This document shows positions 1 through 11,570 of a stretch of DNA of 64,000 nucleotides, one piece after another. The stretch comes from Spiroplasma attinicola (GTDB taxonomy: Bacteria > Bacillota_I > Bacilli_A > Mycoplasmatales > VBWQ01), in NCBI RefSeq assembly GCF_023509825.1, contig NZ_JAKQXY010000001.1, positions 434,001-498,000 of the forward strand, written 5' to 3'. The number at the start of each line of letters is the position of its first letter. The stretch's first letter is position 1. A model generated the notes under the pieces. The model saw nothing but the letters and a program-made list of their open reading frames with translations. It had not been told where the DNA came from and searched no databases. Position numbers and translations under genes: made by a program.

Positions 1-208
1 AACACCATTGATTGCTAATATTGCCATTGCACCAATGATGTATCGTATTAATGGACACCCTCATTATTTAAGTATTGCTGGAGGGATTTTAATTAGTACC
101 CTTCATGAAGTAAGAGTTATTAGTGATACAATTCAAAATCGGCCAGGTACTAAAGAACTTGAAAGAAATGATCCTGAAATCAAGAAACGATTAGGAACTG
201 AAGATTAG
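1..208 (+). CDS. C-terminal end of a membrane protein (5' end outside window)
   Basis: The reading frame is open from the window edge and ends in TAG at 206-208. It starts with a hydrophobic, probably membrane-spanning stretch (IANIAIAPMM, then LSIAGGILIST) and finishes with a charged cytoplasmic tail ending KKRLGTED. The last residues faintly recall the C-terminus of the glycerol-3-phosphate acyltransferase PlsY, but the match is too weak to name it and an extra ~20 residues would be needed. It lies 11 bp before a DUF1146 gene on the same strand, so the two are probably co-transcribed. Confidence 0.6.
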   Translation, partial: TPLIANIAIAPMMYRINGHPHYLSIAGGILISTLHEVRVISDTIQNRPGTKELERNDPEIKKRLGTED

Positions 209-219
209 TCGAGGTAATT

Positions 220-447
220 ATGGATAATAGTATTTTAAAATATATAATTGAAATTAGCGTTTATATATTTAGTTTTATTATTAGTGCAGTTGCAATTAAA
301 GCAATTCCGTTTCATAAATTTTTAGATCATAGTAAAGTTAAAGAAGCTTGAATTTTGTATATTTTAACAGTATTAGTGTTTACTTTTTGTATTGGTGGTT
401 TAATTACTAATTTTATTGGTTTAGATATTTGATTTCCTAGTAAATAG
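220..447 (+). CDS. DUF1146 (YwzB-like) small membrane protein
   Basis: A 75-residue protein with two predicted membrane segments (about residues 5-25 and 43-65) joined by a basic loop containing IPFHKFLDHSKV. This pattern, a first helix, a short loop with an F-x-KF-like motif and a second helix with LLY/ILY, is what I recall for DUF1146 (B. subtilis YwzB). Two TGA codons (AWIL, DIWF) are read as Trp. The start ATG has GAGG 5 nt upstream. The function of the family is unknown. In B. subtilis ywzB follows the ATP synthase operon, which is not visible here. Confidence 0.6.
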
Positions 448-817
448 TTGAATATTTTTTAAAATTTATTCTTAATAAATATAATCTTTGATTTTTATTG
501 ATGTATAATAAAAATGGTATAGATTTATTAAAATTATTAAATTTTATTAATTTAATTATTTTTGTTTATGAGTTTAATTAATATAAATTATTCATACTAT
601 TGTGATACAAGAGTACAGAGCAAAAAGGGTTTATTATATTTATTTATGTATAAAATTTGGTCGTTAAACTTTAAATGAAAATAAAATATAAATGATAGTA
701 GTTATAGCAATATGACTACTATTTTCATTTTTTGATAAAAAGTAATTAAAAGTAAAGTGAATTGTAATAATTTTAAAAAAAGAATTATAATAAATGAGAA
801 AAGAGAGGTGTAGAAGA
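448..817 (+). other. Intergenic stretch with one hairpin
   Basis: No convincing gene is seen. An 8-bp hairpin (695-702 with 715-722, loop of 12 nt) is followed by a T-rich run and may terminate the upstream operon, although it lies far from the DUF1146 stop. The rest is simple AT-rich sequence. Confidence 0.4.
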
Positions 818-1999
818 GTGAAGAAATTTTTACTTGCTTTATTAACAATAATTCCAATTTCTAGTGGTGTAATATCAATAGTAGTAGGTTCACAAGTAGT
901 AAGAAATAATATTACTTATGTTAATAAAACTATTTATTTAGATAATAAGAAACAAAAATTAGTTGAAAACCAAGATTCTTTTGTAGTTAATGGTAATTAT
1001 TATGATACAACTCATCGAATTTATATGAGTTCTAATAAAGATAAAACTCTGCCAGAACAAGATAACAGAGATGATTATATTATTGGAAAAGGTAAAAAAG
1101 ATAAGTGATATAATAAATTATTTTCTGCTTTATCATTAGATATTACAAAATATGCTGCTAATAAAACTGAGTTTTTAAATAGATATAACTCAGTTAATAT
1201 TAATTATTCATATATGGATAATTTTTGAAATGGTTTACAAGGTTGAACTAATTTATATCAAAAAAAACCATCAATTTTACCAGGAATTTATATTTTGAAT
1301 TTAAAAGCAAATGACGAAAAAAATGAAGTATTTCAAGATACAGATAAAAAACATAAGGGTAATGAAAAGGTAAGATTCATTTTAAATAGTTCTTGAAATG
1401 GTAATATTTTAAATCTTAATTGAGAATTAGGTGTTTGATATCATTGAGCTCTAGGAAGTATTTTTAATCATGCTGCTTTAGCAAGCTTTACAAATGATCA
1501 ATATACTTTTTTGAAAATGCCAAGAGATAATAATAAACTTAGTGCTGAAATCAAGAATAGTACAATTGTTAAATCTTCTAGTTTTACTTTAGCAAATGAG
1601 TCTAAAGTATCGGGTTTAAGCAGTGTAGATAGTGAGTTAAAAAATAAGTCAAAACAAAAAGATATAAATAATTCACTTTTTAAATTTATTCCAATGATTG
1701 TTCAAACTTATGTTGGTGGAAAAATTGTTCATGTCTCAAATGGAACTTGATTTTTTACTTTAGCAGTAGTTATGACATGATATTCAGATTCATGAGTTGC
1801 TTTGGATTCTAATTTAATATTAAGTTCAGGGCTTGATATTAATCGATCACTTAGTATAAATACTCTAGGTTCAATTTATAGTATGACTTATAAATCGATT
1901 TCTGGTGTTGATTATGGTAATTATGAACCACTTGATCCAAGATTTATTGGAATGAAATTATTTGGAACGATTATTGTTCCTTATATTTATCTTGCTTAA
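818..1999 (+). CDS. Secreted or surface-anchored protein of unknown function
   Basis: A GTG start at 818 is preferred because AGAGAGG lies about 9 nt upstream; an in-frame ATG at 794 lacks such a site. The 393-residue product begins with a signal-peptide-like segment (basic VKKF, then a hydrophobic core to about residue 27), so it is probably exported. No lipoprotein cysteine follows. The mature part is polar with many Asn, Lys and Ser, and has a hydrophobic region near WFFTLAVVMTW. Ten or more TGA-encoded tryptophans are present. I recognise no domain. It stands alone upstream of the PTS permease gene and may be a lineage-specific surface protein. Confidence 0.75.
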
Positions 2000-2120
2000 A
2001 ATAAAAAATAATTAAAAAAGATATTTTTTTCTAAATTTTTTATAGTTTTGGAAAAATAATCGTTTATAATTGAATTGTTATTAACAATAATAAAATAATT
2101 GAAAAGAAAGGTGGGGTACG

Positions 2121-4205
2121 ATGAATAAACTTTTTCACAAAAAAGTTGATAATTCACAAAACCAAGAAAATGAAAAAATCAATTTCAAATTGCGTTTTAG
2201 TAATTTTGGTAGCAAATTATTTGGTAAAACCCAAAATTTAGCTCGAGCAATTGTGTTTCCAATTGCGGTTTTACCTGTTGCCGGATTGTTACTTGGTATT
2301 GGTGGTGGTGTTGCTGGTATTCTTACTACTCAACATCCAGGTGCTGTTGGTGCAATTGGTTTTTTCAATGTTCTTAAAGCTGGTGGCGATATTATTTTTG
2401 CCAATTTAGGTGTTATTTTTGCCGTCTCAATTGCTTTTGGATTTGCTAAGCAAAGTAAAGGTGTTGCGGCATTATCTGGTTTTATTACATTTGCAGTTAT
2501 GTCAGCATTGATTGCAGCATTATTTATTCCTCATAGTATTACTGGTACTGATGGTAAAGAACATTTAATTGCTCGTTTTGATCCTTGAAATTTAACTGAC
2601 CATAAACCATTTGATGATAATGAAATCGCTAATTCTGGAATTTTTAAAAATGTTTTAGGAATTCCTAACACTCTTGATGCATCAGTATTAGGTGGAATGT
2701 TAGTTGGATGATTAGTAGCAGTTGTTCATAATCGTTTTTATAATGTTAAAATGCCAAAAGTTCTAGCATTCTTTGCTGGAGAACGTTTTGTTCCAATTCT
2801 TGCTGTATTTTTAGGAATTGGTATGGGTACTGTAATGTTTTTTGCTTGACCAGCATTAATTAAAGCATTCCAAGCAATCGGTACTGGTATGGGTAAAGGT
2901 ATGAATTTAAATACTCTTAAAGATGGAGCATTAAATGGTGCTAATTTTAAACCAACTGCAGGAGGAGCATTTATTGCTATGTTCTTTGGAATTACTGAAA
3001 GATTATTAATTCCAACAGGTTTACATCATGTGCAATATACACCATTTTGATTTACTGATGTTGGTGGTCACTGAATGAATTCTGATGGTGCTGCTTTTAG
3101 TGGTGCTTATTCAATCTTCTTTGGTCAATTTGGTTCAGGGTTACTAGGTCATGCAGATCAAACACCGGGAACAATGTTTATGTCAGGTCGATTTGCTTTT
3201 ATGCAATATGGTTATCCATTTGCTGCTTTAGCAATGTGAAAACTTTCACGACCAGAAAATCGTAAAATGGTTGCTGGAGTATTAGGTTCTGCAGCGTTAA
3301 CTTCATTCTTAACAGGAATTACTGAACCAATTTTATTCTCATTCTTATTTGTTGCTCCTTGAGCTTATGTCTTTGATGCATTTATGGCGGGAATTAGTTT
3401 TATGATGGCATATTTATTTAATGTCGTTGTTGGACAAGGTTTTGCAGCCGGATTTATTGACTTTACATTCTTTGGAATTGTGCCGCATGTAATGGGAATG
3501 AAAACAGGATTCTATTGAATATTTGTTGCTGGTGCCTTAATGATGCCTAGTTATTACTTTGGATTCTACTACATTATTAAATGAAAGAAATATCAAACAC
3601 TTGGCCGTGAAAATAGTCAAGAAGCTACTAATTTAGCAATGCAAGCAACAAAATCATCTTTAGAAAAGAATACTAAAGATGCTGTTGATAAAATTACTAA
3701 TTTACTTAACGGTTTAGGTGGCAAAGATAATATTGTTGATGTCATTGCTGAAGGTCAAATTTTACAAGCAACATTAGTTGATGTAACTAAAATTTCAAAA
3801 GCAGCAATTCGTTTAAGTGATACAAAAACTATTAAAATTGAAGATAAAAAAGTGTTAATTACTTATCTTAATGGTGCTCAATCAGTAGTTAATCAATTAC
3901 AAGCAAAAATTCAACAAGCGCCAGTATCTAATCAAAATAACCCAACTAATAAAAAAATGAAAACTGATCTTAATCGTTTAGAAGCAATTTTTGAAGGTTT
4001 GGGTGGTCGTGATAATATTACTGTCTTAGATAATTGTGCTACTCGTTTACGAGTTACTGTTATTGACCTAACAAAAGTTAATGATGATATTCTTAAATCA
4101 ACAGGTGCAATTGCTGTTGTTAAAAAAGGAACTGCTGTCCAAGTAATTTATGGTCTTGATGTTCCGAATATTAAAAATGATTTAGCAGCAATTTGAAAAG
4201 TTTAA
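2121..4205 (+). CDS. ptsG: PTS glucose-type permease, EIIC with two EIIB domains
   Basis: Membrane component of the sugar phosphotransferase system that imports and phosphorylates a hexose. Residues ~30-490 form the EIIC domain (multiple membrane segments, GITERLLIP then GLHHV, and [10 protein letters not shown]). The [12 protein letters not shown] stretch resembles glucose-specific PtsG more than the N-acetylglucosamine type. The EIIB domain near residues 615-694 carries the phosphorylatable cysteine in DNCATRLRV (Cys639). A second EIIB-like repeat at ~520-600 precedes it and has Glu544 where the cysteine would align. There is no EIIA domain, so the phosphate donor must be encoded elsewhere. 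The gene ends at TAA 4203-4205, reading TGA 4194-4196 as Trp. A strong terminator follows. Glucose specificity is inferred. Confidence 0.85.
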
Positions 4206-4214
4206 TTAATCTGA

Positions 4215-4246
4215 AAAGGCTTTTAGTAATAAAAGCCTTTTTTTAT
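4215..4246 (+). terminator. Intrinsic terminator of the PTS gene
   Basis: A perfect 10-bp stem (4215-4224 with 4231-4240, loop AGTAAT) with a GGC/GCC core runs into TTTTTTT. Confidence 0.9.
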
Positions 4247-4276
4247 TTTTCTTTTAATTAGAGTAATAAATTAAAG

Positions 4277-4305
4277 TTTGCAAAAAAAATAATTAAATAT
4301 ATAAT
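4277..4305 (+). promoter_or_regulatory. Predicted sigma-70 type promoter of secA
   Basis: TTTGCA (4277-4282) and TATAAT (4300-4305) are separated by 17 bp, close to the housekeeping consensus, and lie about 80 bp before the secA start. Confidence 0.6.
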
Positions 4306-4387
4306 TATGCTGAAAGGTTATTTTTTGTTTCTTTAATTTAGAACGAAGAAATAATCAATTAGGAAACAATTGATGGTGATTTAATTA

Positions 4388-6772
4388 ATGTGAGATAGTA
4401 AAATTCTACGCAAAATTAGAAAACAAGTAAAAGAAATAATTGCTTTAGAATCAGAAATGAAACACTTATCAGATTCTCAACTAACAGTTAAAACTGAAGA
4501 ATTTCGTCAAAGATTAATGAAAGATGAAACTTTAGATGATATATTAGTTGAGGCTTTTGCTGTTGCCCGAGAAGCATCACGAAGAGTAACAGGTTTACAT
4601 CCTTACCCAGTACAATTAATTGGTGGTATTGTTTTACATAATGGTGATGTTGCCGAAATGAAAACAGGTGAAGGGAAAACTTTAACAGCTGTAATGCCAA
4701 TTTACTTAAATGCTTTAAGTGGTAAAGGGGTTCATATTATTACCGTTAATGAATATTTAGCACAAAGAGATGCTGAGTCAAATCAACCAATTTTTGATTT
4801 TTTAGGAATTACAATCGGTGTTAATTTAAGAGAGTATACACCTTATTTAAAACGAGAAGCTTATAATAAAGATATTACTTATACAACTAATGCTGAATTA
4901 GGTTTTGATTACCTTCGTGATAATATGGTTCGTAGTTTTGCTGATAAAGTACAAAGACCATTAAACTTTGCCATTATTGATGAAGCTGATTCAGTTTTAA
5001 TTGATGAAGCAAGAACACCATTAATTATTTCTGGTGGCGCAAAAAATCGAACACCATTATATCAAGCAACTGATGCCTTTGCTAAATCTTTAGTTCCAAA
5101 TGATTATAAGATTGATTGAGAAAGTAAACAAATTGCTTTAACTGCATCTGGTGTTAGAAAAGCACAAAATTATTTTAAATTAAAAAATCTCTTTGACATT
5201 GAAAATTCAGAGTTATTTCATCATATTTCGAATGCTTTAAGAGCAAATTATATTTTTAAATTAGATGTTGAATATGTTGTTCGAGATGGCGAAATTGTTT
5301 TAGTTGATCAATTTACTGGTCGTTTAATGGCAGGAAGAGTTTATAGTGATGGTTTACATCAAGCAATTCAAGCAAAAGAAAAAGTAAATATTCAACAAGA
5401 AACAACAACTGTTGCCACAATTACTTATCAAAATTTCTTTCGATTATATAATAAATTAAGTGGTATGACAGGAACTGCAAAAACTGAAGAAGAAGAATTT
5501 GTTAAGATTTATAATATGCGAGTTATTTCAATTCCAACTAATAAGCCAATCATTCGAGAAGATAAACCTGATTTTGTTTTTGCTACTTTAAATGCCAAGT
5601 TTAAATCATTGCTTAAAGAAGTAAAAGAACGAAATGCTAAAGGTCAACCAATTTTAATTGGAACTGCTAATGTTGATGTTTCAGAACGAATATCTAATAT
5701 GTTGCGATTAGAAGGTATTAGACACGAGATTTTAAATGCGAAAAACCATGCTCGTGAAGCTGAAATTATTGCTAAAGCAGGAGAGTTGCATGCTGTTACT
5801 TTGGCAACTAATATGGCAGGTCGTGGTACTGATATTAAATTAGCAAAAGGTGTTAGAGAATTAGGTGGTTTAGCTGTTTTAGGAACCGAAAGAAACGAAG
5901 CCAGAAGAATTGATAACCAATTAAGAGGAAGAGCAGGTCGACAAGGTGACCCTGGATTTTCACGATTTTATGTTTCAATTGAAGATGAATTAATTATGCG
6001 TTTTGGTGGCGAAAAATTAAAAAGAGCTTTTGCTAGTTTAGGTGAAGATTATATTAAATCAAAAATGCTAACAAGAGCAATTACAAGAGCGCAACAAAAA
6101 ATTGAAGGTTTAAACTTTGATGCTCGAAAAAATTTATTAGATTATGATAATGTTATTGCACAACATCGAGAAGCAATGTATCGTCAAAGAGATAAAATTT
6201 TACAATCAACAAATGTTTTACCAATTTTAGAAACAATGCATAAAACAGTTGCTCGTGATTTATTAAGAATTTTTACTAAAATTCAAGGAAGAGAACAATA
6301 TATTGATTATCAAGATTTAATTAAAGCAATTGAAAATAAAATTCTTAAACCAGAAACTTTAGAATTAAAAGTATTAAAAAAAATGGAATCTGAAGCAGTA
6401 ATTAATTTAATTAGTGCCAAATCTTATGAATTTTATTTAGAAAAACGAGCAAACTTAAATGAAGTAATTGCTGAACAAATTGAATACTCAACTTTATTAC
6501 AAGTTTTTGATAAATACTGAACAGAACATATTGATGCTTTAAGTAAATTAAGAGCAGGAATTCATTTACGAGGTTATGCTCAGCTAAATCCACTCCAAGC
6601 TTATATTGAAGAAGCTTCAAAAATGTTTAATCGTATGACAATCAATATTGCTCATCAAGTAATTATTATGTTACATAGTATTGATCCAAATCAAATGCAA
6701 GTTCGTGGCGAAAGAGAAATTTTAGATACAATTTTAGCTGCTAATCCTGAAACAAAGACAAAAATTGGTTAA
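4388..6772 (+). CDS. secA: Preprotein translocase ATPase SecA
   Basis: Motor ATPase that drives secreted proteins through SecYEG at the membrane. The 794-residue product shows the first nucleotide-binding site [10 protein letters not shown], the DEAD-like box [16 protein letters not shown], the conserved [12 protein letters not shown], and the second-domain motifs NMAGRGTDI and [11 protein letters not shown]. The chosen ATG (4388) reads M-Trp(TGA)-D-S-K and leads straight into the usual SecA N-terminal helix; GGTGAT lies about 10 nt upstream. It is slightly shorter than the Bacillus protein because it ends without the C-terminal zinc-binding SecB site, as expected for an organism without SecB. 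Confidence 0.97.
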
Positions 6773-6787
6773 AAATAACGAAAATTA

Positions 6788-6816
6788 AGGTTCATATTAG
6801 ATTATGAACTTTTTAT
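6788..6816 (+). terminator. Terminator of secA
   Basis: Hairpin GTTCATA (6790-6796) with TATGAAC (6803-6809), extended by A-T and G-T pairs and followed by TTTTTA. Confidence 0.7.
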
Positions 6817-6879
6817 TTGCAATTTTTATGATACAATTGTTAATGCTAAAAAATTATTAACTAGTTAGGAGGTCAGAAA

Positions 6880-8781
6880 ATGAAGCAAATTAAATATGAT
6901 TTTGATGTTATTGTCATCGGTGCCGGTCATGCCGGTGTTGAAGCCGCTCTTGCCTCAGCACGAACTGGCCACAAAACTGCAATTATAACCCTAGATAAAA
7001 ATAAAATCGCTTTAATGCCATGTAATCCTTCAATTGGTGGTTCAGCAAAAGGAATTGTTGTTCGCGAAATTGATGCTTTAGGTGGCGAAATGGCAAAAGC
7101 TGCTGATGCTACAGCACTGCAAATGAAATTATTAAATAATTCTCGTGGTCCTGCTGTCTGAGCAATGCGAGCACAATCAGATAAAATTGCTTATTCACAA
7201 TATATGAAGAATGTGCTTGAAGAACAAGAAAATTTAACAATTATTGAAATAATGATTGAATCAATATTAGTTAATGCTAATAACGAAGTTTATGGTGTTA
7301 AAGCAGAATCAGGAAGAACTTTCTTCAGCAAAATTGTGATTTTAACAACAGGAACTTATATGAAATCTGTAACTTTAAGAGGTTTTGACAAAAAAAATGA
7401 AGGTCCAGATCAACAAAGAACAAGTAATGGTATTTCTGATCAATTAGCAAATCTTGGATTTCAATTAGTTCGTTTAAAAACAGGAACCCCACCAAGATTG
7501 CTTCGTAGTAGTATTGATTTTTCACAAACAAAAGTTGAATTGGGTAGTGATTTACCATTGGCATTTAGTCATCAAACAAAGAAATTTTTACCAATTACCG
7601 AACAATTACCTTGTTATTTAATTTATACTAATGATAAAACTCATGAAATTATTAATAATAATTTAGATAAATCACCAATGTATAATGGCACAATTACTGC
7701 TAATGGACCAAGATATTGTCCAAGTATTGAAGATAAGGTTGTTCGTTTTGCTGATAAACCAAGACATCAAATCTTTTTAGAACCAGAATCAAAACAATTA
7801 TCAAGTATTTATGTGCAAGGATTATCAACTTCTTTAGCAATTGAACAACAAGATCAAATTTTAAGAACTTTACCAGGTTTAGAAAATTGTCAAGTATTAA
7901 AATGAGCTTATGCGATTGAATATGATGCAATTGATCCACGACAATTATGACCAAGTTTAGAAACGAAACTTATTAAAAACTTTTTTACTGCTGGTCAAAT
8001 TAATGGTACAAGTGGTTATGAAGAAGCTGCTTGTCAGGGATTAATGGCAGCGATTAATGCTCATCTAAAATTAACTAATAGAGAACCATTAATTTTAAAA
8101 CGTGATGAAGGATATATTGGCGTTTTAATTGATGATTTAACAACCAAAGGTAATGGTTATGAACCTTATCGGTTATTAACTTCATTAGCAGAACATCGTT
8201 TATTATTACGAAATGATAATGCTCAAACTCGTTTAATTAAATATGGTTATGATGCCAATTTAGTTACTGAAAATCAATGAAAGCAATTTCAGCAACAACA
8301 AGCATTAAGTAAAGTTATTGCCGAAAAATTACAAACAATTAAAATTACTAGAAATAGTGACTTTGGACAACTTTTAACAGAAAAATATCAATCATTTATT
8401 CCTGATAATAGTATTAGTTGTTATGAGTTATTAAAACGACCAGAAATTAAATTAGAATATTTTAAAACAGTAATTTCAGAAATTAATGATTTAGACTATC
8501 ATCAATTATTAGAATTAGAAATTTCAATTAAGTTTGCTGGTTACATTAAACAACAAGAAAAAAATGCCCAACAAATGTTAAGTTGAGAAGCAAAACAAAT
8601 TCCAAAAGATATTGATTATAATTTAGTTGAAAACATTACTTTGGCAGCAAAAGAAAAACTACAATTAATTAGACCTTTAACAATTGCTCACGCAACAAGA
8701 ATTCCAGGGATTAGCCCCTCTGATATTCAAATGTTATTATTCTTTTTAAAAAATAAATACCCATACTTGAATGCTAATTAG
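6880..8781 (+). CDS. mnmG: tRNA uridine 5-carboxymethylaminomethyl modification enzyme MnmG
   Basis: FAD-dependent partner of MnmE that modifies the wobble uridine of several tRNAs. The 633-residue protein carries the FAD-binding [10 protein letters not shown] near the N-terminus, the [11 protein letters not shown] signature, and the family core through [10 protein letters not shown] in the middle. Its C-terminal helical domain ends at TAG 8779-8781. TGA encodes conserved Trp at RGPAVWAMRAQ. The start has TAGGAGG 7 nt upstream. The stop codon lies inside the terminator stem. rsmG, parA and parB follow, the order typical of the origin region in many bacteria, although dnaA is not in this window. 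Confidence 0.97.
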
Positions 8782-8803
8782 ATCTTTAATTAGCATTTTT
8801 TAT
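8770..8803 (+). terminator. Terminator overlapping the mnmG stop
   Basis: An 11-bp perfect stem (8770-8780 with 8787-8797) with a six-base loop is followed by TTTTT; the mnmG stop codon is partly inside the stem. Confidence 0.85.
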
Positions 8804-9127
8804 TAAAAATCTAAAGAAAGAACCGATAAAGTTAAAGAAAAATTATGATAAAATTGTTAAAAAGGTTTTTTGTTATTGTGAGTAATGATTTTGTTTTAGA
8901 CCAATTTGATGAATGTGAAATGACTTATTAAAAAAAGTTGTTTTTTAAAAACAACTTTAAATCTTTTGTACTACATTTAAATGCTAATGTAGATAGATTT
9001 TTTTAGAGTAAACTAATCAAATTTACAAAATGTAACTCCTTAAAAGGGCATTTAATGATTAGTATCATAATATAATTATATAATATAATTTACTTTAATC
9101 AATCAATTTTAAATAAAGGAATAATTT
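8804..9127 (+). other. Intergenic region with two hairpins before rsmG
   Basis: No gene is supported. An AAGTTGTTTTT/AAAAACAACTT hairpin lies at about 8935-8957, and a 7-bp CTACATT/AATGTAG hairpin (8971-8977 with 8986-8992) is followed by a T-run. A GTG-started 17-codon frame at 8878 is too short to call. Several TATAAT-like boxes around 9070-9090 probably form the rsmG promoter. Confidence 0.5.
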
Positions 9128-9823
9128 ATGAATTCTAAATGAATAGTAGGTTTAAAAGATTTTCAATTAACTAAAGAAATTGAAGCAAATTTACAAAGAT
9201 ATTATCAATTAATTATTGAATATAATCAAAAGTTTAACTTAACAACAATTACTGAAGAAGATGAAGTTTATAATAAACATTTTTATGATGCTTTATTAAT
9301 GACAAATGTGATTAAACTTAATGATCAAAGTCTTTGTGATGTTGGTTCTGGTCTTGGTGTACCTGGAATTGTTTTAAAAATTTGTTTTCCAAACTTAAAA
9401 TTATCAATTGTTGAAGCTAATCAAAAGAAATGTCAATTTTTAAAAGTAGTTACTGATAATTTAAAATTACAAGATGTTCACATTATTAATCAAAGAGTGG
9501 AAGTATTTGCTCATGAATACCGAGAAATTTTTGATTTAGTTGTTGCAAGAGCAGTTGCACCATTAAATATTCTTAATGAAATTTGTTTGCCATTAGTAAG
9601 AATTTCTGGAAAGTTTATTGCTTATAAAGCTTTGAATGTTAATTCTGAATTAAATAATATCAATTCTGGTTTATCATTATTAGGTGCAACTTTAATTAAT
9701 CAGAATTCTTATCAATTACCAAATAATTATGGAACAAGAAATTTATTAATTTTTCAAAAGCAAAAATTAACACCATTAAAATATCCTAGACCGTACCAAC
9801 AAATCAAGAATAAACCTTTATAA
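9128..9823 (+). CDS. rsmG: 16S rRNA (guanine-N7)-methyltransferase RsmG
   Basis: Methylates N7 of G527 (E. coli numbering) in 16S rRNA using S-adenosylmethionine. The 231-residue product has the family's N-terminal helix ending in YNQKFNLTTI, the SAM-binding loop DVGSGLGVPGIVLK, and the VVARAVAPL strand conserved in GidB proteins. The start at 9128 with AAGGA upstream includes the full N-terminal helix. It is a usual partner of mnmG; parA starts about 60 bp downstream. Confidence 0.95.
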
Positions 9824-9883
9824 TTTAAATTTGCTAAAATTTAAAATGTAATGTATGATAGAAAATGATTAAGGTGAAAAAAT

Positions 9884-10648
9884 ATGAGTAAAATAATTGC
9901 CATTGCCAATCAAAAAGGTGGAGTTGGTAAAACAACTACCGCCACAAATTTAGCAGCCGGACTTGGCTTGGAAAATAAAAAGGTCTTACTAATTGATTTG
10001 GATGCTCAAGGAAGTGCGACAATTTCGATGGGATTTAATTTTAATAATCTTAATAAAGATATTTATGATGTTATTGTTAATGAAACAACGATTGAAGAAG
10101 TAATTAAACCTAATGTTTGCAAAGGTGTTGATTTAGTACCAGCAACAATTTCTTTAGCAGGTGCTGAAATTTTCCTTTTAGAACATTCAAAAACGAAAAA
10201 AAATGTTTTATTAGAAAAACTTGCTCCAGTTCGCAATAAGTATGATTATATTATTATTGATTGCCCACCAAGTTTAGGTTTAATTAATCGTAATGCTTTG
10301 TCTGCTTCTGATTCAGTAATTATTCCGTTACAAGCTGAATTTTATGCTTTGGGTGGATTAGTGCAATTATTATCAACAATTCGGTGAATTCAACAATTAT
10401 TTAATCCGAATTTAAAAATTGAAGGCATTTTACTAACAATGGTTAATATTCATACTAATGCTTCGGTTGAAGTAATTAAAGAAATTAAGAAAAATTTCAA
10501 AGAAAGAGTTTATCGTAATTATATTCCGCGAAATATTACTTTAAGTGAAGCTCCGTCACACGGAAAAAATATTTTTGATTACCGACCAAAATGTCGTGGA
10601 GCCGTTGCTTATCGCAATTTAGTTAGTGAGGTTTTAAATAATGGCTAA
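9884..10648 (+). CDS. parA: Chromosome-partitioning ATPase ParA (Soj)
   Basis: Deviant-Walker ATPase that positions ParB-bound origin regions. The 254-residue protein starts with [20 protein letters not shown] (deviant Walker A with the signature lysine), has the Walker B strand [11 protein letters not shown], and [12 protein letters not shown]. Its last 8 bp overlap the parB start, indicating translational coupling. In-frame TGA (RWIQQLF) is read as Trp. Size is normal for the Soj branch. Confidence 0.96.
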
Positions 10649-11531
10649 TAATAAGAAAAGTAGATTAGGAATTAAAGGATTAGAAACAATTTTTGGTGAT
10701 GGTCTTAATGATTTAGTTGATAATATTGAAAAGTCACCTGAAGTTCAAGAAAGTTTATCGCAAGAAGTTGCTTTAAATAAAATTATTCCAAATCCTCATC
10801 AACCAAGAAAGCATTTTAATTCTCAAGAATTAGAAGAATTGAGTCAATCAATTAAGACTCATGGTTTAATTCAACCAGTTATTATTGCAAAAATTAAAGA
10901 TAGTGAATTTTATCAATTAATTGCTGGTGAACGAAGAAAGAAAGCTTCAGAACTTGCAGGATTAAAAACAATTAAAGCAGTAATAATTGAAGCAACAGAT
11001 CAACAAATTATGGAATTTGCTTTAATTGAAAATATTCAAAGAGTTGATTTAAATGCTTTTGAAGAAGCACAAGCTTATCGAACTTTAATTGATAAAATGA
11101 AATGAACTCATGAAGAGTTAGCGAAAAAAGTTAACAAATCAAGATCTCATGTTACTAATACAATGAGAATTTTAGATTTGCCAGCTGAAGTATTAAAAAT
11201 GGTTAAAGATGATAAGTTAACCATGGGTCATGTGAAACCATTATTACAATTAACACCAAATAGTATTTTAATTGTTAATTTAGCTCATCGTGCTTTTGAA
11301 GAAAAATGAACTGTTCGTAAAGTTGAAGATATGATTAAAGCTCAGCAATTATTAAATTCAAAAAAGAAACCTAATTTAAAACCAAATGATATTTATTTAA
11401 ATGATTTAGAAAATAATTTAAGTCGTAAGTTAAGTACGAAAGTAAAGATTAAAGATAAAAAAATGATTATTAGTTATCATAATAATCAAGATTTAAATCG
11501 TTTATTAGAATTATTGAAGTTGATTGATTAG
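10641..11531 (+). CDS. parB: Chromosome-partitioning protein ParB (Spo0J)
   Basis: CTP-dependent DNA clamp that loads at parS and partners with ParA. The 296-residue protein shows the N-terminal box PNPHQPRKHF, the GERRKKAS motif, the ENIQRVDLN box and a helix-turn-helix (EELAKKVNKSRSHVTNTMRIL), followed by a C-terminal dimerisation segment. It overlaps parA by 8 bp. I saw no obvious parS sequence by eye in the window. Downstream it converges on the DNA methyltransferase gene. Confidence 0.95.
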
Positions 11532-11570
11532 TATTATAAGTGAGTTTCACTTATAATACTAATTTTTTTA
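11530..11570 (+). terminator. Terminator of parB, overlapping the convergent methyltransferase end
   Basis: A perfect 13-bp stem (11530-11542 with 11548-11560, loop AGTTT) is followed by a T-run on the plus strand. The methyltransferase stop on the other strand (11534-11536) lies inside the stem, so the two genes share this end. Confidence 0.9.

Noticed and set aside
8878-8931. A GTG-started 17-codon peptide between mnmG and rsmG.
   Set aside because: Too short, no conserved feature, and expected by chance.
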